Assembly (NCBI GenBank): GCA_002794465.1
Contig: MTSL01000205.1
Coordinates: forward strand, 24,229 to 88,228
Length of the DNA stretch: 64,000 nt
Direction of reading: 5' to 3'
Origin: Paramicrosporidium saccamoebae
Taxonomy: Eukaryota > Rozellomycota
Shown: piece by piece, positions 45,003 to 55,754 of the stretch
How positions within the stretch are numbered: position 1 is the stretch's first letter
How the letters are laid out: every line of letters starts with the position of its first letter
The notes under the pieces: model-generated
Seen by the model: the letters and a program-made list of their open reading frames with translations, nothing else
Database searches by the model: none
What the model was told of the DNA's origin: nothing
Translations under genes and position numbers: made by a program

Positions 45003-47066
45003 ATGAATAGCCCGCGAGACGCCCTCCGTCCTCGGGACATGTCCAGTCTGGAAGCCCAACTTCGCACCTCTGTGCGTGTGCAACTGGAGAATACGCGTGA
45101 CAGTATCCGTTGCCTCTCTGCCTCTCAGGACCGTCTGCGCGAATCCGGCGGAGCACTGGCCCGAGTTATTGACCTTTGTGAGCAATCTGAAACGCTGATA
45201 GATAATTATCCATTCATCAAGCAGGTGAGCCGAACACACCAGAATTTCGCACTGACAAAGCGCGTTTTCGACGAATTTTGTGCACTGGATGCCAAAGTGG
45301 AGCGATGTGCGGGCCTGCTGCAAATGGACCAGGAGAGTGGACAGCCAGACAACCTGTTGTTAGTATTCTACTACCTGTCGAGGCTGGAAATGTTCCGGAG
45401 GCAGACACTGGAGCTGATGCAGGATGCGCCTTCTACAGCAGTGTACACAATCAAACGATATTTCAAGAAATTGGACGATTTGGCCAATTCATTTGAAGAA
45501 TTTTTCTGGCGTCTCCCCAAGCAAATTTTCACCATGGCTGAGGAGGGTCAGGCCACGCACTTGGTGATGATGGTCAAAGTGCTGGTGGCAATGGATGTGG
45601 CAGAGAGGCCTCGCTTCAATACAATTTTGGACGATCTAATTGCAACAAAGTTTACGACTGCAATTGCTGCAGGCGGAGTGACGCCGGCAGAGGAACCTTC
45701 CTCGGTTTTGGAGGCAATTTCTTTCTGGCAGAATGATTTGATGGTGGTGAGGAATGATTTGGTCCCCAAGTTTCCCACTTCGTTTAATATTTTGGATTTT
45801 TTCGTTCTGACGTACCATCGAAACATTCACTCAATCCTGGCCCAGTGTCTGGGGACCAAACTGGGACCAGCTGATATTTTGTATATCATCGGCTGGGTCC
45901 GAACATATCATGACGAGATGGCAGCCCAATTGGGCATCTCTGCCGATGATTTAGAGCCCAGATTGTTGGACGATCGGGAGCCACAGCTGATTGCCGAATA
46001 TGTGGCCCTGTCGCGAGCCAAGATTAACGAATGGATAGGCAATCTGTTGGCGGCAGAGGCCAAAAACTTTGCAGAACGGACAGAGGCTCCAGACACAGAT
46101 GCTGACAATCATTACATGACCCCGGCAGGGATCGATCTCTTTCAGATTGTCAAGCAACACATTGACACTGTGGCACAAGCCAGTCGTGGTCGATTAGTGT
46201 TGGAGATTGTGGGCGAGTGTGTCAAGTCGGTGAATGGCTTCATCTCTGGGATGGCCAAGGCGTTGGAGAGTGAAAAGACAAGGTATCTGGACAAGCCCGA
46301 CACAGCCGCTCCATATTTTGAAGATTACGTAATCATGCTGGGAAATACTTGTCTGAAATGGGTCAGCTATCTCGACGATCTAACAGGCGACTTGGAGGAA
46401 ATTCTTGCATCCGAGTTTGTTGCGTCGGGGACGAAGACTTTGAAGACGCTTGGCGAGGGATTCGTGAACCTGGCCAAGGTGTGCACGCAAGTGCTGGCCG
46501 AGATTATCTTCCGATCAGTGAAACCGGCAGTTCAGCAGCTATTTACCAATGTGTGGTATGGTGACGAAAACCTGGTAGAGTCCATCGTGGCTACTTTTGA
46601 CGACTTTTTCAAAGACTATCAGGAGCATGCTGACACGTTTTTGCTCAATAAGCTGGTTGCCGATGTCTTAGAGCGTCTCTTCTTGACCTACCTGGATCAA
46701 TTGCGTTCCAAGTCAAGCAAGCTCAAAATGCCCACTGCAGCGACGCTTCTCTCCTCTGACGTCTCCTCCGTAATTTCCTTCTTCTCCACCTACCGCGACC
46801 CTGATCGGGTCAAGAAGGCTCTCGACCCGCTGGCCAAATTTGTTGCACTAATAGGATCATCTCAAAGGATGATATTTTTAGAGTTTGTGTCCTTCTGGAA
46901 GGTATATCCAGATGTGCCACTGGGGCTGTTTGAAGAGGTTTTGGGACGGAGAGACGATCTGGAGCGGGCAGCAGTGAGGGAAATTGTGGAAAGTTGTCGA
47001 AAAAAGACGCAAGAGGACAAGATTGTGGAAGCGGCACCCTCTATATTTTCAAAGGTGAAGCCCTAG
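45003..47066 (+). CDS. SEC6: exocyst complex component Sec6
   Basis: A single exon of 687 residues. N-terminal coiled-coil with [25 protein letters not shown]-type signature (in two parts: [18 protein letters not shown], then [14 protein letters not shown]) and [18 protein letters not shown]; the C-terminal CATCHR helical bundle contains [16 protein letters not shown] and [17 protein letters not shown]. This fits Sec6 (EXOC3), which tethers secretory vesicles to the plasma membrane. It is shorter than yeast Sec6 (805). An in-frame ATG twelve codons downstream is possible. Confidence 0.88.
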   Translation: MNSPRDALRPRDMSSLEAQLRTSVRVQLENTRDSIRCLSASQDRLRESGGALARVIDLCEQSETLIDNYPFIKQVSRTHQNFALTKRVFDEFCALDAKVERCAGLLQMDQESGQPDNLLLVFYYLSRLEMFRRQTLELMQDAPSTAVYTIKRYFKKLDDLANSFEEFFWRLPKQIFTMAEEGQATHLVMMVKVLVAMDVAERPRFNTILDDLIATKFTTAIAAGGVTPAEEPSSVLEAISFWQNDLMVVRNDLVPKFPTSFNILDFFVLTYHRNIHSILAQCLGTKLGPADILYIIGWVRTYHDEMAAQLGISADDLEPRLLDDREPQLIAEYVALSRAKINEWIGNLLAAEAKNFAERTEAPDTDADNHYMTPAGIDLFQIVKQHIDTVAQASRGRLVLEIVGECVKSVNGFISGMAKALESEKTRYLDKPDTAAPYFEDYVIMLGNTCLKWVSYLDDLTGDLEEILASEFVASGTKTLKTLGEGFVNLAKVCTQVLAEIIFRSVKPAVQQLFTNVWYGDENLVESIVATFDDFFKDYQEHADTFLLNKLVADVLERLFLTYLDQLRSKSSKLKMPTAATLLSSDVSSVISFFSTYRDPDRVKKALDPLAKFVALIGSSQRMIFLEFVSFWKVYPDVPLGLFEEVLGRRDDLERAAVREIVESCRKKTQEDKIVEAAPSIFSKVKP

Positions 47067-47371
47067 ATAATTGTTCAATTTGTAAAGTATTAGTGGGGGG
47101 ATATAGATGATGTGTAAAAAAAGTGTAGAGGGTGTGTAGAGGATTTATAGAAAATTTGGAAATGATGTGCAGAGGATGTATAGATAACGTGGGGAGGATG
47201 TGAAAAGAATGTGTACATGTCAACCCGTGTGTAGAGTGGCGGACCGGTACTAAATGGATGCTATTTAACATATACAATTGCATCTGCTGACCCGCTGTAA
47301 AGTCATGATTCAAAACATACTACTCTGTATTGCTATTGCTATATACCGCAACCGCTGCTACATTGTATGGG
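47067..47371. repeat. intergenic with GA/TG-rich degenerate repeats
   Basis: From about 47095 to 47235 repeated phrases of the form GATGTGTAGAGGATGTATAG run on the plus strand with much variation. Nothing else seen. It lies between the 3' ends of SEC6 and PAH. Confidence 0.5.
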
Positions 47372-48676
47372 TTAGTGGATCTTGGCAAGTGCATCCATCA
47401 GAACAGTCATATCGCTGCTAATATTGCCGGCAAATTTGAGCACCTTTTCCTTAGTGTCCAACACCTCGACAGTCTGCGTGTAGGGGTTGTAGCGCACTGT
47501 GAAGGGACGATCCATGGTGGTGGCAAACTCCCGAATACGTTCCTGGGCATTTTTGAAGCTCTCGGCAACAAAGTAGAGGGGCTGGAAGCGGGTGACGGGA
47601 TATTCCTGCAGCGCCGTATTGGGCGGATCAAAGGGCAATTTGGCGGGCTCTTCAGTCAGACAATACTCCAACTCGCCAAAGGAGGACAACAGACCGGCTC
47701 CATAGGCACGCAACTCGCCGTCCTGCTTGCACAGACCAAATTCGACAGTAAACCAATAGATGGTGGCCAATTTCTTAATGTCCTCGTCAGAGGCCCCCAG
47801 GGAGACGAGTCCGATCTCCTGCGAAAAGGCCGCAAAGTCGGGATCAGCAAACAATGGCACATGGCCGAGTAGCTCATGACAGACATCCGGTTCGGGGGTG
47901 TAAAAGGGTTTTGAATGATGACGAATGTACTGCGTGGAGTGGAAGACGCGGAAGGCAAGACCGGCTAAAAAGTCGCGTGAACTAAGTAATCCCATGACAG
48001 GACGCAGAGTAAAGCCGGTACAATCCTTGAGAAAGTTGGAAATGTCCTCCAACTGTGGAATAGAGTTGGGCGAGTAGCCGCAGTTCTGGATCAGTAAGGG
48101 AAAGACATACTGATGCTCCTTGCACGCATGGGTCGGATACATAGTCACCAGTCGCTCATAGACGGCATTCCATGTCTTAATCTCTTTCGCCGTGTACTCT
48201 ATGCGCGGAATGGGCTGGCCCGTCTTGTGAGAACGGGCAATGGCAGTAATCTCTGCCCGTCGCTGACGATATGCCTCGTCGGTGAAGCCTGGATGATCGG
48301 CCGATAATGCCTCCCCAAACTCCAACGTCTTGGTTGCAAACCCATCCAGGTCGCCCATCTTGCGGGGGAACCATGGGATTGCACAGGTTTTGACGAGTTG
48401 GGGATTCTTGCTGATGACAGTCACAGTCTTTGTGACCGCCATCAAATACTTTTTCAGCTGCTCCACCTGAGCGGGGTCGTTTGAAATAAACTCGGTCATA
48501 AAATCATATTCCCATTCAAAGTTCCGCGACGGCCGCGATTCAATGTGACTCAGCGACACGCCCGCCTGCTGAAAGCATCGCAATGCATTCTCCAGCGAGC
48601 CCGGCTTGTCTTCCACTGTAAAAAGAAGCGTAAGACGAGGATTGTCAGCGTCAATGTCGACCGATGTAGTCTGCAT
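47372..48676 (-). CDS. PAH: phenylalanine-4-hydroxylase
   Basis: A single exon of 434 residues. Residues about 14-85 form the regulatory ACT domain ([32 protein letters not shown]), and about 95-405 the catalytic domain of the pterin-dependent aromatic hydroxylases: [41 protein letters not shown], the iron ligands H267 and H272 in CHELLGH and E312 in FTVEFGL, and [14 protein letters not shown]. It converts phenylalanine to tyrosine with tetrahydrobiopterin. A short tetramerisation tail ends the protein. Rare in fungi: lost in yeasts and most Dikarya, known in Mortierella. Recognition is certain; the organism must make or obtain tetrahydrobiopterin. Confidence 0.96.
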   Translation of the reverse strand: MQTTSVDIDADNPRLTLLFTVEDKPGSLENALRCFQQAGVSLSHIESRPSRNFEWEYDFMTEFISNDPAQVEQLKKYLMAVTKTVTVISKNPQLVKTCAIPWFPRKMGDLDGFATKTLEFGEALSADHPGFTDEAYRQRRAEITAIARSHKTGQPIPRIEYTAKEIKTWNAVYERLVTMYPTHACKEHQYVFPLLIQNCGYSPNSIPQLEDISNFLKDCTGFTLRPVMGLLSSRDFLAGLAFRVFHSTQYIRHHSKPFYTPEPDVCHELLGHVPLFADPDFAAFSQEIGLVSLGASDEDIKKLATIYWFTVEFGLCKQDGELRAYGAGLLSSFGELEYCLTEEPAKLPFDPPNTALQEYPVTRFQPLYFVAESFKNAQERIREFATTMDRPFTVRYNPYTQTVEVLDTKEKVLKFAGNISSDMTVLMDALAKIH

Positions 48677-48815
48677 GAATCATGGCCGACAAATCACCGT
48701 CTAAATACACAAACCCATTCTGACCGACGAATCACAATCAACGAACCGTTCAGTAGAAAGGACAATTTACTAACGTTACTTACATCAGCGCACCCATTGA
48801 TTTTGTTGGATTGTA

Positions 48816-48831
48816 GGCATTTAAAAATGCC
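48816..48831 (-). terminator. histone-type 3' stem-loop of H4
   Basis: On the minus strand GGCATTTTTAAATGCC lies 27 nt after the H4 stop: a perfect six-base-pair stem beginning GG, with a four-base UUUA loop. Same size and layout as the replication-dependent histone mRNA stem-loop of animals and algae. Confidence 0.75.
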
Positions 48832-48857
48832 ATTGAGTATTATGAACAGACGGATGC

Positions 48858-49386
<529 letters not shown>

Positions 49387-49800
49387 ATGGCCCGCACCAA
49401 GCAAACCGCCCGCAAGTCCACCGGAGGCAAAGCGCCCCGCAAGCAAATCGCCACCAAGGCTGCCCGCAAGTCGGCGCCCTCCAGCTCCGCTGGCATCAAG
49501 AAGCCCCATCGTTATCGTCCCGGAACTGTTGCTCTCCGTGAAATCCGTCGCTACCAGAAGAGCACTGAGCTGTTGATCCGCAAGCTGCCTTTCCAGCGTC
49601 TCGTCAGGGAGATTGCCCAGGAGGCCAAGACTGACTTGCGTTTCCAGAGCACTGCCATTGCTGCCCTCCAGGAGGCTGCTGAGGCTTACCTTGTGTCCTT
49701 GTTCGAGGACGTCAATCTCTGCGCCATCCACGCCAAGCGTGTCACTATCATGGTCCGCGACATCCAGTTGGCCCGCCGCATCCGTGGTGAACGTGCTTAA
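49387..49800 (+). CDS. H3: histone H3
   Basis: Single exon, 137 codons, one residue longer than usual. The tail has K4, K9, K14, K18, K23 and K27 in place ([18 protein letters not shown]); after KSAP it reads [11 protein letters not shown] instead of ATGGVKKPHR, an extra residue that moves K36 by one. The histone fold is intact, ending RIRGERA. Near the dyad it reads [12 protein letters not shown], so the usual Pro-Lys is Val-Arg (K122R), removing a known acetylation site. Probably the replicative H3, given pairing with H4 and the stem-loop. Confidence 0.97.
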   Translation: MARTKQTARKSTGGKAPRKQIATKAARKSAPSSSAGIKKPHRYRPGTVALREIRRYQKSTELLIRKLPFQRLVREIAQEAKTDLRFQSTAIAALQEAAEAYLVSLFEDVNLCAIHAKRVTIMVRDIQLARRIRGERA

Positions 49801-49817
49801 TTGTCCCCTATACATAC

Positions 49818-49833
49818 GGCTTTTTTAAAAGCC
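49818..49833 (+). terminator. histone-type 3' stem-loop of H3
   Basis: GGCTTTTTTAAAAGCC starts 18 nt after the H3 stop: six-base-pair stem beginning GG, with loop UUUA, the same as at the H4 gene but with a different, compensated stem sequence (compare GGCATT/AATGCC). Confidence 0.78.
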
Positions 49834-50259
49834 TATCTGTTGCCTGATACCCATTGTCATTTAGCAACGGATTCAGATGCAGAATACATAGTGTAGAGCG
49901 GGCGAGTCTTAGTATTGAGTAGTTAATTGAGTCTTGCTGAGTTTTATTGAGTAATTGGTTGATTGGTCTCATGAGTTGGCTCTTGTGCTGGCTGAATATT
50001 GGAGACGATTATTTGATAATAATTCACACCAACCAGTTTCTTCCGAGATTTATTGTTCACTTGCAGAGTATGGTGCGCCGGTCACATGTTTAATGAGACT
50101 ACATTTCCGAAACAGCTACAGTACTGGCGAGTGGCAGTAATTGACGGTTACGATCTGTGTTACATTACACATACCATTCATTTTCATTGCATTTGTAAAT
50201 TATCAAAGTCTATCACCAACGCAACGTGGTCGTGCCATAGCTATTTAATTGATACCCGC
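49834..50259. other. intergenic
   Basis: 3' region of H3 and of the first LEWY-repeat gene. Short direct repeats of TTGAGTA occur around 49910-49960; otherwise nothing is recognisable. Confidence 0.45.
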
Positions 50260-52593
50260 TCAGAAACTATCCGAACTCTCCATCGAAAGACTTGCCAGGG
50301 GCAGTAACGTCAATATATCTTGGCTTGGTTGGGACATGTCGGGATTGATAAGAGTATTCCATTTCAAAACGCGTTCGCATCCCTGCTCAGCAGCCAGATC
50401 AATTTCAATCTGATTCAAGGCCCAGCCAGGTTTAAATCCGTCCAGAGAATCTGGATGATATCGCGTCAGGAACCATTCCAAAGTTTTCAATTTTCCAATT
50501 TTACAGGCTAGATGCAATGCTGCCACGCTTGGCTGGTGCCGTTGAAGATTAGAATTGCTGTAGCACTCCAAAAGATCCACATAGCCGCTCGTAGCGGCAG
50601 TATTGACTTCATCTTGGGTCAATGTCCAGCCGGGAGTGACAGCGGTGTACAATTCAAGATTGGCGCAACGTCCTGATCTGCATGTCTCGTTCACTACATC
50701 CAAAGCTGGTCGGGGCATTACGCTGTTGACACTGGTACGGGCAGCCCATTCCAAAACGCGCACGTATCCTTTTACAGTGGCATGGTCGATAATGTTTCGT
50801 GGCACTTTCCATTCATATCTGGGCAAGGATGGATGTCTTGTCAGAACCCATTCGAAAGCTCCCAAAGATCCAAGAATCGTGGCCATTGCTTTTAGAGTAC
50901 GTCTGCTCGGTGGAGGCATGTTGGGATTAACAGAGGCCCACCATTCCAAAACATTAATACGATTCCATTCTGCGGCCTTATCAATGTCTTCTTGGCTCAA
51001 TGTCCTGCCAAGACCGATTTCGGTAAACCATTTGAGGACGTCTAACTTTCCACGTCTGCAGGCCACATTCCATGCTTTTGCGCTTGGCTGGGTCATTTGA
51101 TGCTTGTCAAGATTGTATTGCCACTGCAAAATGACCACTTGTCCATACTCAATAGCAGTATCCATGTTGTCTTGATTCATTACCCAGCTGGGATTGACCG
51201 AGGTGTGCCACTTTAAAATGTCAATATGGCCCCGTTTAATGCAACGACAAATGTCACTTTCACTCAGCATCCAGTCATGGTCAATGGCGGCGTACCATTT
51301 AAGACTTTGTATACGATTGTTCTTGATGGCTTTAATCACCGCAGTTGCACTTGGTCGAGGCATTTCGGGATTGATACCTGAGTACCATTCCAGGATGCGT
51401 ACACTTCCACTAGCAGTAGCGACATCAATGTACTCTTGACTCAATGTCCAATCAGGATTGGTGGACTCGTACCATTGGAGAACTTCCAAATAGTCACGGT
51501 TGCAAACCTCAGTTAGTGTTGCGACATCCAGTAAAAGCGCTCTAGGAAGCAGAGAGGTGCACCATTTAAAAACATGCATATAGCCGTTTATAGCTGCTTT
51601 TGGGATATACTTCAGATTCAACTTCCAGCCAGGCTTGAATTCGTTTACACGATCACTGTAATATCGAGAGAGATACCACTCGATAACTTGTAAATTTTCC
51701 CCCTCATATGCCAACGTTAGCGCACTATGACTCAGAGGAGGCATTGCAGGATCAATACTCAAATACCAATTCAAAACGTCCGTACCACAGTATATGCTGG
51801 CAGCTTTATCGACATCCCTCTGACTAATGGTCCAGCTCGGATTGTATGAACGAATACGATGGAGAATATTTGACTTGCCGTGATTAGTCAAGATCTCAAG
51901 ACTATAGATAGAGGGCACTCTCCCTACTTTTTCCAAGAGGAATAGCACGCTGTCATCTGGCTCCAAGTCTTCAATTGCATTGTCTAAATCCTTCATGCAT
52001 GGCGTCCATAGTCCTTCGTCAATCAATGATTGAAGGAAAGTAATGTTTCCTTCAGAAAGTGCATAACTCGGTCTGCAGGTGAAAGCAATGCTACGCTCTT
52101 TCAATAATCTCGCCAGTCGCAACGTGTGGGGATACATCAAGCGAAACTTTGCATTCTCGAATGCAGACAGATCAGACAGAGTTCCTGCAATATTGATGGC
52201 GTCATGCTGAAGTAAACCACTTGGTTCTAGTACTTTTTCACGCAATTTAGGTGGTAGTGTTTCAAGCAAGCTCGGATTATCAGCAAGTATAATAGAGGAA
52301 ATATTGGCTCCCAGTTCCTCCTCCGAGACCAAGGTGGCGCACCACAAAGTGCCAAAATACTTGGCATAACACCATACACGCTCTTCAGCTGTCCTTTGCG
52401 ATAGGTCAGGGACCCTCTCAAAGATGCCTTTGGAGACACGCTCAACAACTTCCTTCACAGTCATCTGGAATTCGCCAAAGGGGCAATGTCCAGACAAGCG
52501 TTGGAGTAGCTGCTGCTCATTAAGGTCCTTTAAACCAGCTCCCGAGATGGAACCCAGAAACAGGGAAAGACAAGCAACGAGCGACACTTTCAT
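50260..52593 (-). CDS. secreted LEWY (ankyrin-like) repeat protein
   Basis: A single exon of 777 residues. A clean signal peptide (MKVSLVACLSLFLGSISGA) is followed by an N-terminal domain (about 20-215; core AEERVWCYAKYFGT) shared with the next gene, and then about fourteen helical repeats of 33-36 residues. Each repeat has A-x3-G-x3-VLEW-Y/W, a linker such as SINPEMPRPS, and alternate repeats have W-x-L/V-S/N-Q-x2-ID. This is an ankyrin-like solenoid with an unusual conserved Trp. It ends hydrophilic (SMESSDSF), so it should be released. Tandem with a paralogue at 52895-55327 and related to the fragment at 1-752. Function unknown; a protein exposed to a host cell is an inference. Confidence 0.85.
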   Translation of the reverse strand: MKVSLVACLSLFLGSISGAGLKDLNEQQLLQRLSGHCPFGEFQMTVKEVVERVSKGIFERVPDLSQRTAEERVWCYAKYFGTLWCATLVSEEELGANISSIILADNPSLLETLPPKLREKVLEPSGLLQHDAINIAGTLSDLSAFENAKFRLMYPHTLRLARLLKERSIAFTCRPSYALSEGNITFLQSLIDEGLWTPCMKDLDNAIEDLEPDDSVLFLLEKVGRVPSIYSLEILTNHGKSNILHRIRSYNPSWTISQRDVDKAASIYCGTDVLNWYLSIDPAMPPLSHSALTLAYEGENLQVIEWYLSRYYSDRVNEFKPGWKLNLKYIPKAAINGYMHVFKWCTSLLPRALLLDVATLTEVCNRDYLEVLQWYESTNPDWTLSQEYIDVATASGSVRILEWYSGINPEMPRPSATAVIKAIKNNRIQSLKWYAAIDHDWMLSESDICRCIKRGHIDILKWHTSVNPSWVMNQDNMDTAIEYGQVVILQWQYNLDKHQMTQPSAKAWNVACRRGKLDVLKWFTEIGLGRTLSQEDIDKAAEWNRINVLEWWASVNPNMPPPSRRTLKAMATILGSLGAFEWVLTRHPSLPRYEWKVPRNIIDHATVKGYVRVLEWAARTSVNSVMPRPALDVVNETCRSGRCANLELYTAVTPGWTLTQDEVNTAATSGYVDLLECYSNSNLQRHQPSVAALHLACKIGKLKTLEWFLTRYHPDSLDGFKPGWALNQIEIDLAAEQGCERVLKWNTLINPDMSQPSQDILTLLPLASLSMESSDSF

Positions 52594-52894
52594 GACTGAC
52601 AGGGTGAACTGATTCAGCCACCAGATTAAATATATGCAGGTGTTCTAAACTAAGGATTCCCTAATGACGTCCCTGAGGCGGAGAGGTAGCGTCTCACAAT
52701 AGGGAATGATTAACAAGGTGCATTTGAGAAATGGTGCACATAGAAGCACAATTGACGTAGCTGGCATTAGCTTATCCGGTTGAGGATAGTGTGCAGGCTT
52801 GTGTTAGCTATGGGATGAGAGACTTGTACTATTTCGAGATGAATGTAAGCTAGCCGCCAGGTTCCTCTGGTGTTGACTGCTCAATTGAAAATTA
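52594..52894. promoter_or_regulatory. upstream region conserved with that of the paralogue
   Basis: Upstream of the 777-residue gene. About 240 nt align with 55328-55565 upstream of its paralogue: shared blocks include GCCACCAGATTA / GCCACCAGTTTA, GTCTCACAA / ATCTCACAA, GACGTAGCTGGCATTAG / GACGTGGCTGACGTCAG, TTATCC-GTTGAGGATAGTG and ACTATTTCGAGA-AATG. This shows that promoter and gene were duplicated together. Confidence 0.65.
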
Positions 52895-55327
52895 TTATGT
52901 GCTAATTATATATTCAATGAGACCACACGACCAAAACAACGCCAACGTCAACGCCAACAGTGGGACGACAACTGGAGCTAGTCCATCCTCAGGATAACGT
53001 TTAGGCTCCGCTGCACTGTGAGGATTTTCTATAGGGAGCCGTGGCAGTATATCTGCGCTTGGGTGAGGCGGGCCGGGATTGACAAGAGCGTTCCACTTCA
53101 AAACATGTCGACATCCCTGCTCAGCAGCCAGATCAATCTCAAGCTGATTCAAGGCCCAGTCAGGTTTAAATCCATCCAGAGAGTCTTGGTGATACCGCGT
53201 CAAGAACCATTCCAAGCTCCCCAATTCCCCGGTTATACAGGCCAGATGCAGTGCTGTAGCGCTTGGCTCGTGAATTTGGGGATTGAACTTGACATAACAT
53301 TCTAAAAGATCCACAAAACCGCGTGTAGCAGCGTCATTGATTTCATCTTGAGTCAATGTCCAGCCAGGAGTGACAGAGGCATACCATTCGAGATCGGCAC
53401 AACGCCCCAACTTACACATTACGTTCAGCCCCTCTATATCTAGTCGAGGTATTATAACACCGACATTAGCGTGGGCAGCCCAGTTCAGAACATGCACGCC
53501 TCCTATTTCAGCGGCCTTGTCGGCCATACGTTGAGCCCACGTCCAGGAACATCCGAGCAAGAATGTGTGCTTTCGGTGACAGTTTTTCAGAAACCATTCA
53601 AACACTCTTGTATTCTCATGGATCACAATTGCATTCCCCAAAGCAGTTTCGCTTGGTTGAGGCATGTTGGGATCAACAGAGACCCACCACTCCAAGACAT
53701 CCAACTGTCCCTCTTCAGTAGCCACATCAATGTCCTCTTGACTCAATGTCCTACCACGTCCGATTTCCGTAAACCATTCGAGGAATTTCAAATTTCCATT
53801 CTTGCAAGCCACATGCCATACCTCCGCGCTCGGTTTAGTTATTTTACTCTCGTTAAGAGCATATTGCCATTTCAAGATATCCAGTTTCCCGTGTCTAGTG
53901 GCAGTATTAATATTTTTTTCGTCCATTACCCATCTGGGATTAATCAAGGCATGCAACTTTAAGATCTCGATATATCTAAACATAATGCAATAATGGATTT
54001 CTCCTTCATTCAGCATCCAACTATGGTCAACAGTGGCATACCATTTGAGAACTTCTAAATGATTGCTCTTGACAGCCTGATACACTGCAGCTTGGCTTGG
54101 CTGAGGCATTTTAGGATTAATACTTGCATACCATTCTAGAATGCGCGCTTTTCCACACCCAGCAATGTTGTCAACGTTTTCTTGACTCAATGTCCAGTCC
54201 GAATTAACAGAGTAATACCATTGGATAATCTCCAAAAAGCCCTTGCAGCAAACCGCCTCCAGTACGCTGGCGCTTAGCGGAGGCATCTCAGGAAGTAAAA
54301 ATGCGTAGCATTTCAAAACATGTATATGTCCCTTCATAGCTGCCCGCCCGATATGACCTGGATTTAATTCCCAGCTAGGTTGGAATGAGCCTTCACAACC
54401 GCTGTAATATCTGGATAGATACCACTCGATAGCACCTATCCTTTCTTCCCAATGTGCCCTTTGCAACGCAGCAAGGCTTGGGCGAGGCATTTTAGGATCG
54501 ATACTCATATACCAGGTCAAGACTTCCGCACCGTTGGATAGAGTAAGGGCCTTATCCACTTCACTCTGACTTATGGTCCAGTCTTGATTGTATGAACGGA
54601 TGAAACGGAGAGTATCTGACGTGTCGAAACTAACCAAAAATGAAAGAATATCAATAGAAGGCACTCTTCTTAGTTTCTCCAAGAGAAATAGCACGCCACG
54701 TTCCGGCTTCATTAATTTAGTCGCATTTTTCAAGTCATCCATGCACGGCATCCAGAGTCCCTCGTCAAGTAACGATTGAAGAAAAGTAATGTGTGCGTAC
54801 GTCGGCCTGCAAGTGAAAGCAATGCCATGCGCTTTCAGTAATCTCGCCACTCGCAACGTGCTGCGATGATCCACGTCAATCTTCACATCTTTGAATACAG
54901 AGAGATCAGGCAGGCTCTCTGCAATATTGATGGCGTCATACTGAGCTACAGCACTCGGTTCTAGCACTTTTTCACGCAATTCCGGTTGCAAACTTTCAAG
55001 CACACTCGGATTATCAGCCATGAGAATGGAATGGGTATTGTCTCTCAATTCCTCTTCCGAGGCCAAGGTGGCGCACCGAGGAGTGCCATAATACTTAGCA
55101 TAACACCATACGCGCTCTTCAGCTGTCCTTTGGGACATTTCAGGGACCCTCTCAAAGATGCCTTTGGAGGCACGCTCAAAGATTTCTTCCACAAGCATTT
55201 GGAATCTATCGAGGGAACATTTTTCAAGCAAACCCAGAAGTAGCTGCCCATTATCAAGGCTCTTTAAACCCGCTCCAGATATGCATCCTAGGAGCAGATG
55301 AAGGCATGCAATTAACGACACTTTCAT
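52895..55327 (-). CDS. LEWY (ankyrin-like) repeat protein with signal peptide and C-terminal anchor
   Basis: A single exon of 810 residues, paralogue of the preceding gene along its length. Signal peptide MKVSLIACLHLLLGCISGA, N-terminal domain (AEERVWCYAKYYGT), about fourteen LEWY repeats. Unlike its neighbour it ends in a Pro/Glu-rich stalk and a hydrophobic segment (VVVPLLALTLALFWSCGLIEY), either a membrane anchor or a GPI-anchor signal, so the solenoid would be displayed on the outside of the cell or in the lumen of an endomembrane. Repeats are diverged from the 777-residue copy by many substitutions, yet the frames are intact, suggesting both are used. Confidence 0.85.
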   Translation of the reverse strand: MKVSLIACLHLLLGCISGAGLKSLDNGQLLLGLLEKCSLDRFQMLVEEIFERASKGIFERVPEMSQRTAEERVWCYAKYYGTPRCATLASEEELRDNTHSILMADNPSVLESLQPELREKVLEPSAVAQYDAINIAESLPDLSVFKDVKIDVDHRSTLRVARLLKAHGIAFTCRPTYAHITFLQSLLDEGLWMPCMDDLKNATKLMKPERGVLFLLEKLRRVPSIDILSFLVSFDTSDTLRFIRSYNQDWTISQSEVDKALTLSNGAEVLTWYMSIDPKMPRPSLAALQRAHWEERIGAIEWYLSRYYSGCEGSFQPSWELNPGHIGRAAMKGHIHVLKCYAFLLPEMPPLSASVLEAVCCKGFLEIIQWYYSVNSDWTLSQENVDNIAGCGKARILEWYASINPKMPQPSQAAVYQAVKSNHLEVLKWYATVDHSWMLNEGEIHYCIMFRYIEILKLHALINPRWVMDEKNINTATRHGKLDILKWQYALNESKITKPSAEVWHVACKNGNLKFLEWFTEIGRGRTLSQEDIDVATEEGQLDVLEWWVSVDPNMPQPSETALGNAIVIHENTRVFEWFLKNCHRKHTFLLGCSWTWAQRMADKAAEIGGVHVLNWAAHANVGVIIPRLDIEGLNVMCKLGRCADLEWYASVTPGWTLTQDEINDAATRGFVDLLECYVKFNPQIHEPSATALHLACITGELGSLEWFLTRYHQDSLDGFKPDWALNQLEIDLAAEQGCRHVLKWNALVNPGPPHPSADILPRLPIENPHSAAEPKRYPEDGLAPVVVPLLALTLALFWSCGLIEYIIST

Positions 55328-55754
55328 GGCTGGTAAAGTGAATTAATTTAGCCACCAGTTTATAATAAAGATTCTTTACTGGCGCTCCTGAGTCATAGAT
55401 ATGTCATCTCACAAAAGGAACTAGTTAATATGGATCACCTGAGAAAGGGTGTAAATAGAGACATAATGGACGTGGCTGACGTCAGTTTATCCAGTCGAGG
55501 ATAGTGAACAGACTTGTGCTAGCTACAAGTTGAGAGATTTGTATTATTTCGAGACAAATGCTTCACAAATTACACCAGCCATTAGTCGACACGGAACGCA
55601 TATATGTATAGCGGACTGGATCTTTGCCTCCATAATCCATTACTTAATTTCACGATTAGCACATCTCGCAACTTTATTTTGCACTGCTGGTGGTACGGAC
55701 GAGATCGAGCAAATTGGCATTTTTCTTGGGAATCCCACCAAAGTAGCCTACGAG
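55328..55754. promoter_or_regulatory. upstream region of the 810-residue repeat gene
   Basis: The first about 240 nt (55328-55565) are conserved with 52594-52860. The rest up to the Na,K-ATPase stop shows no gene. Confidence 0.6.
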
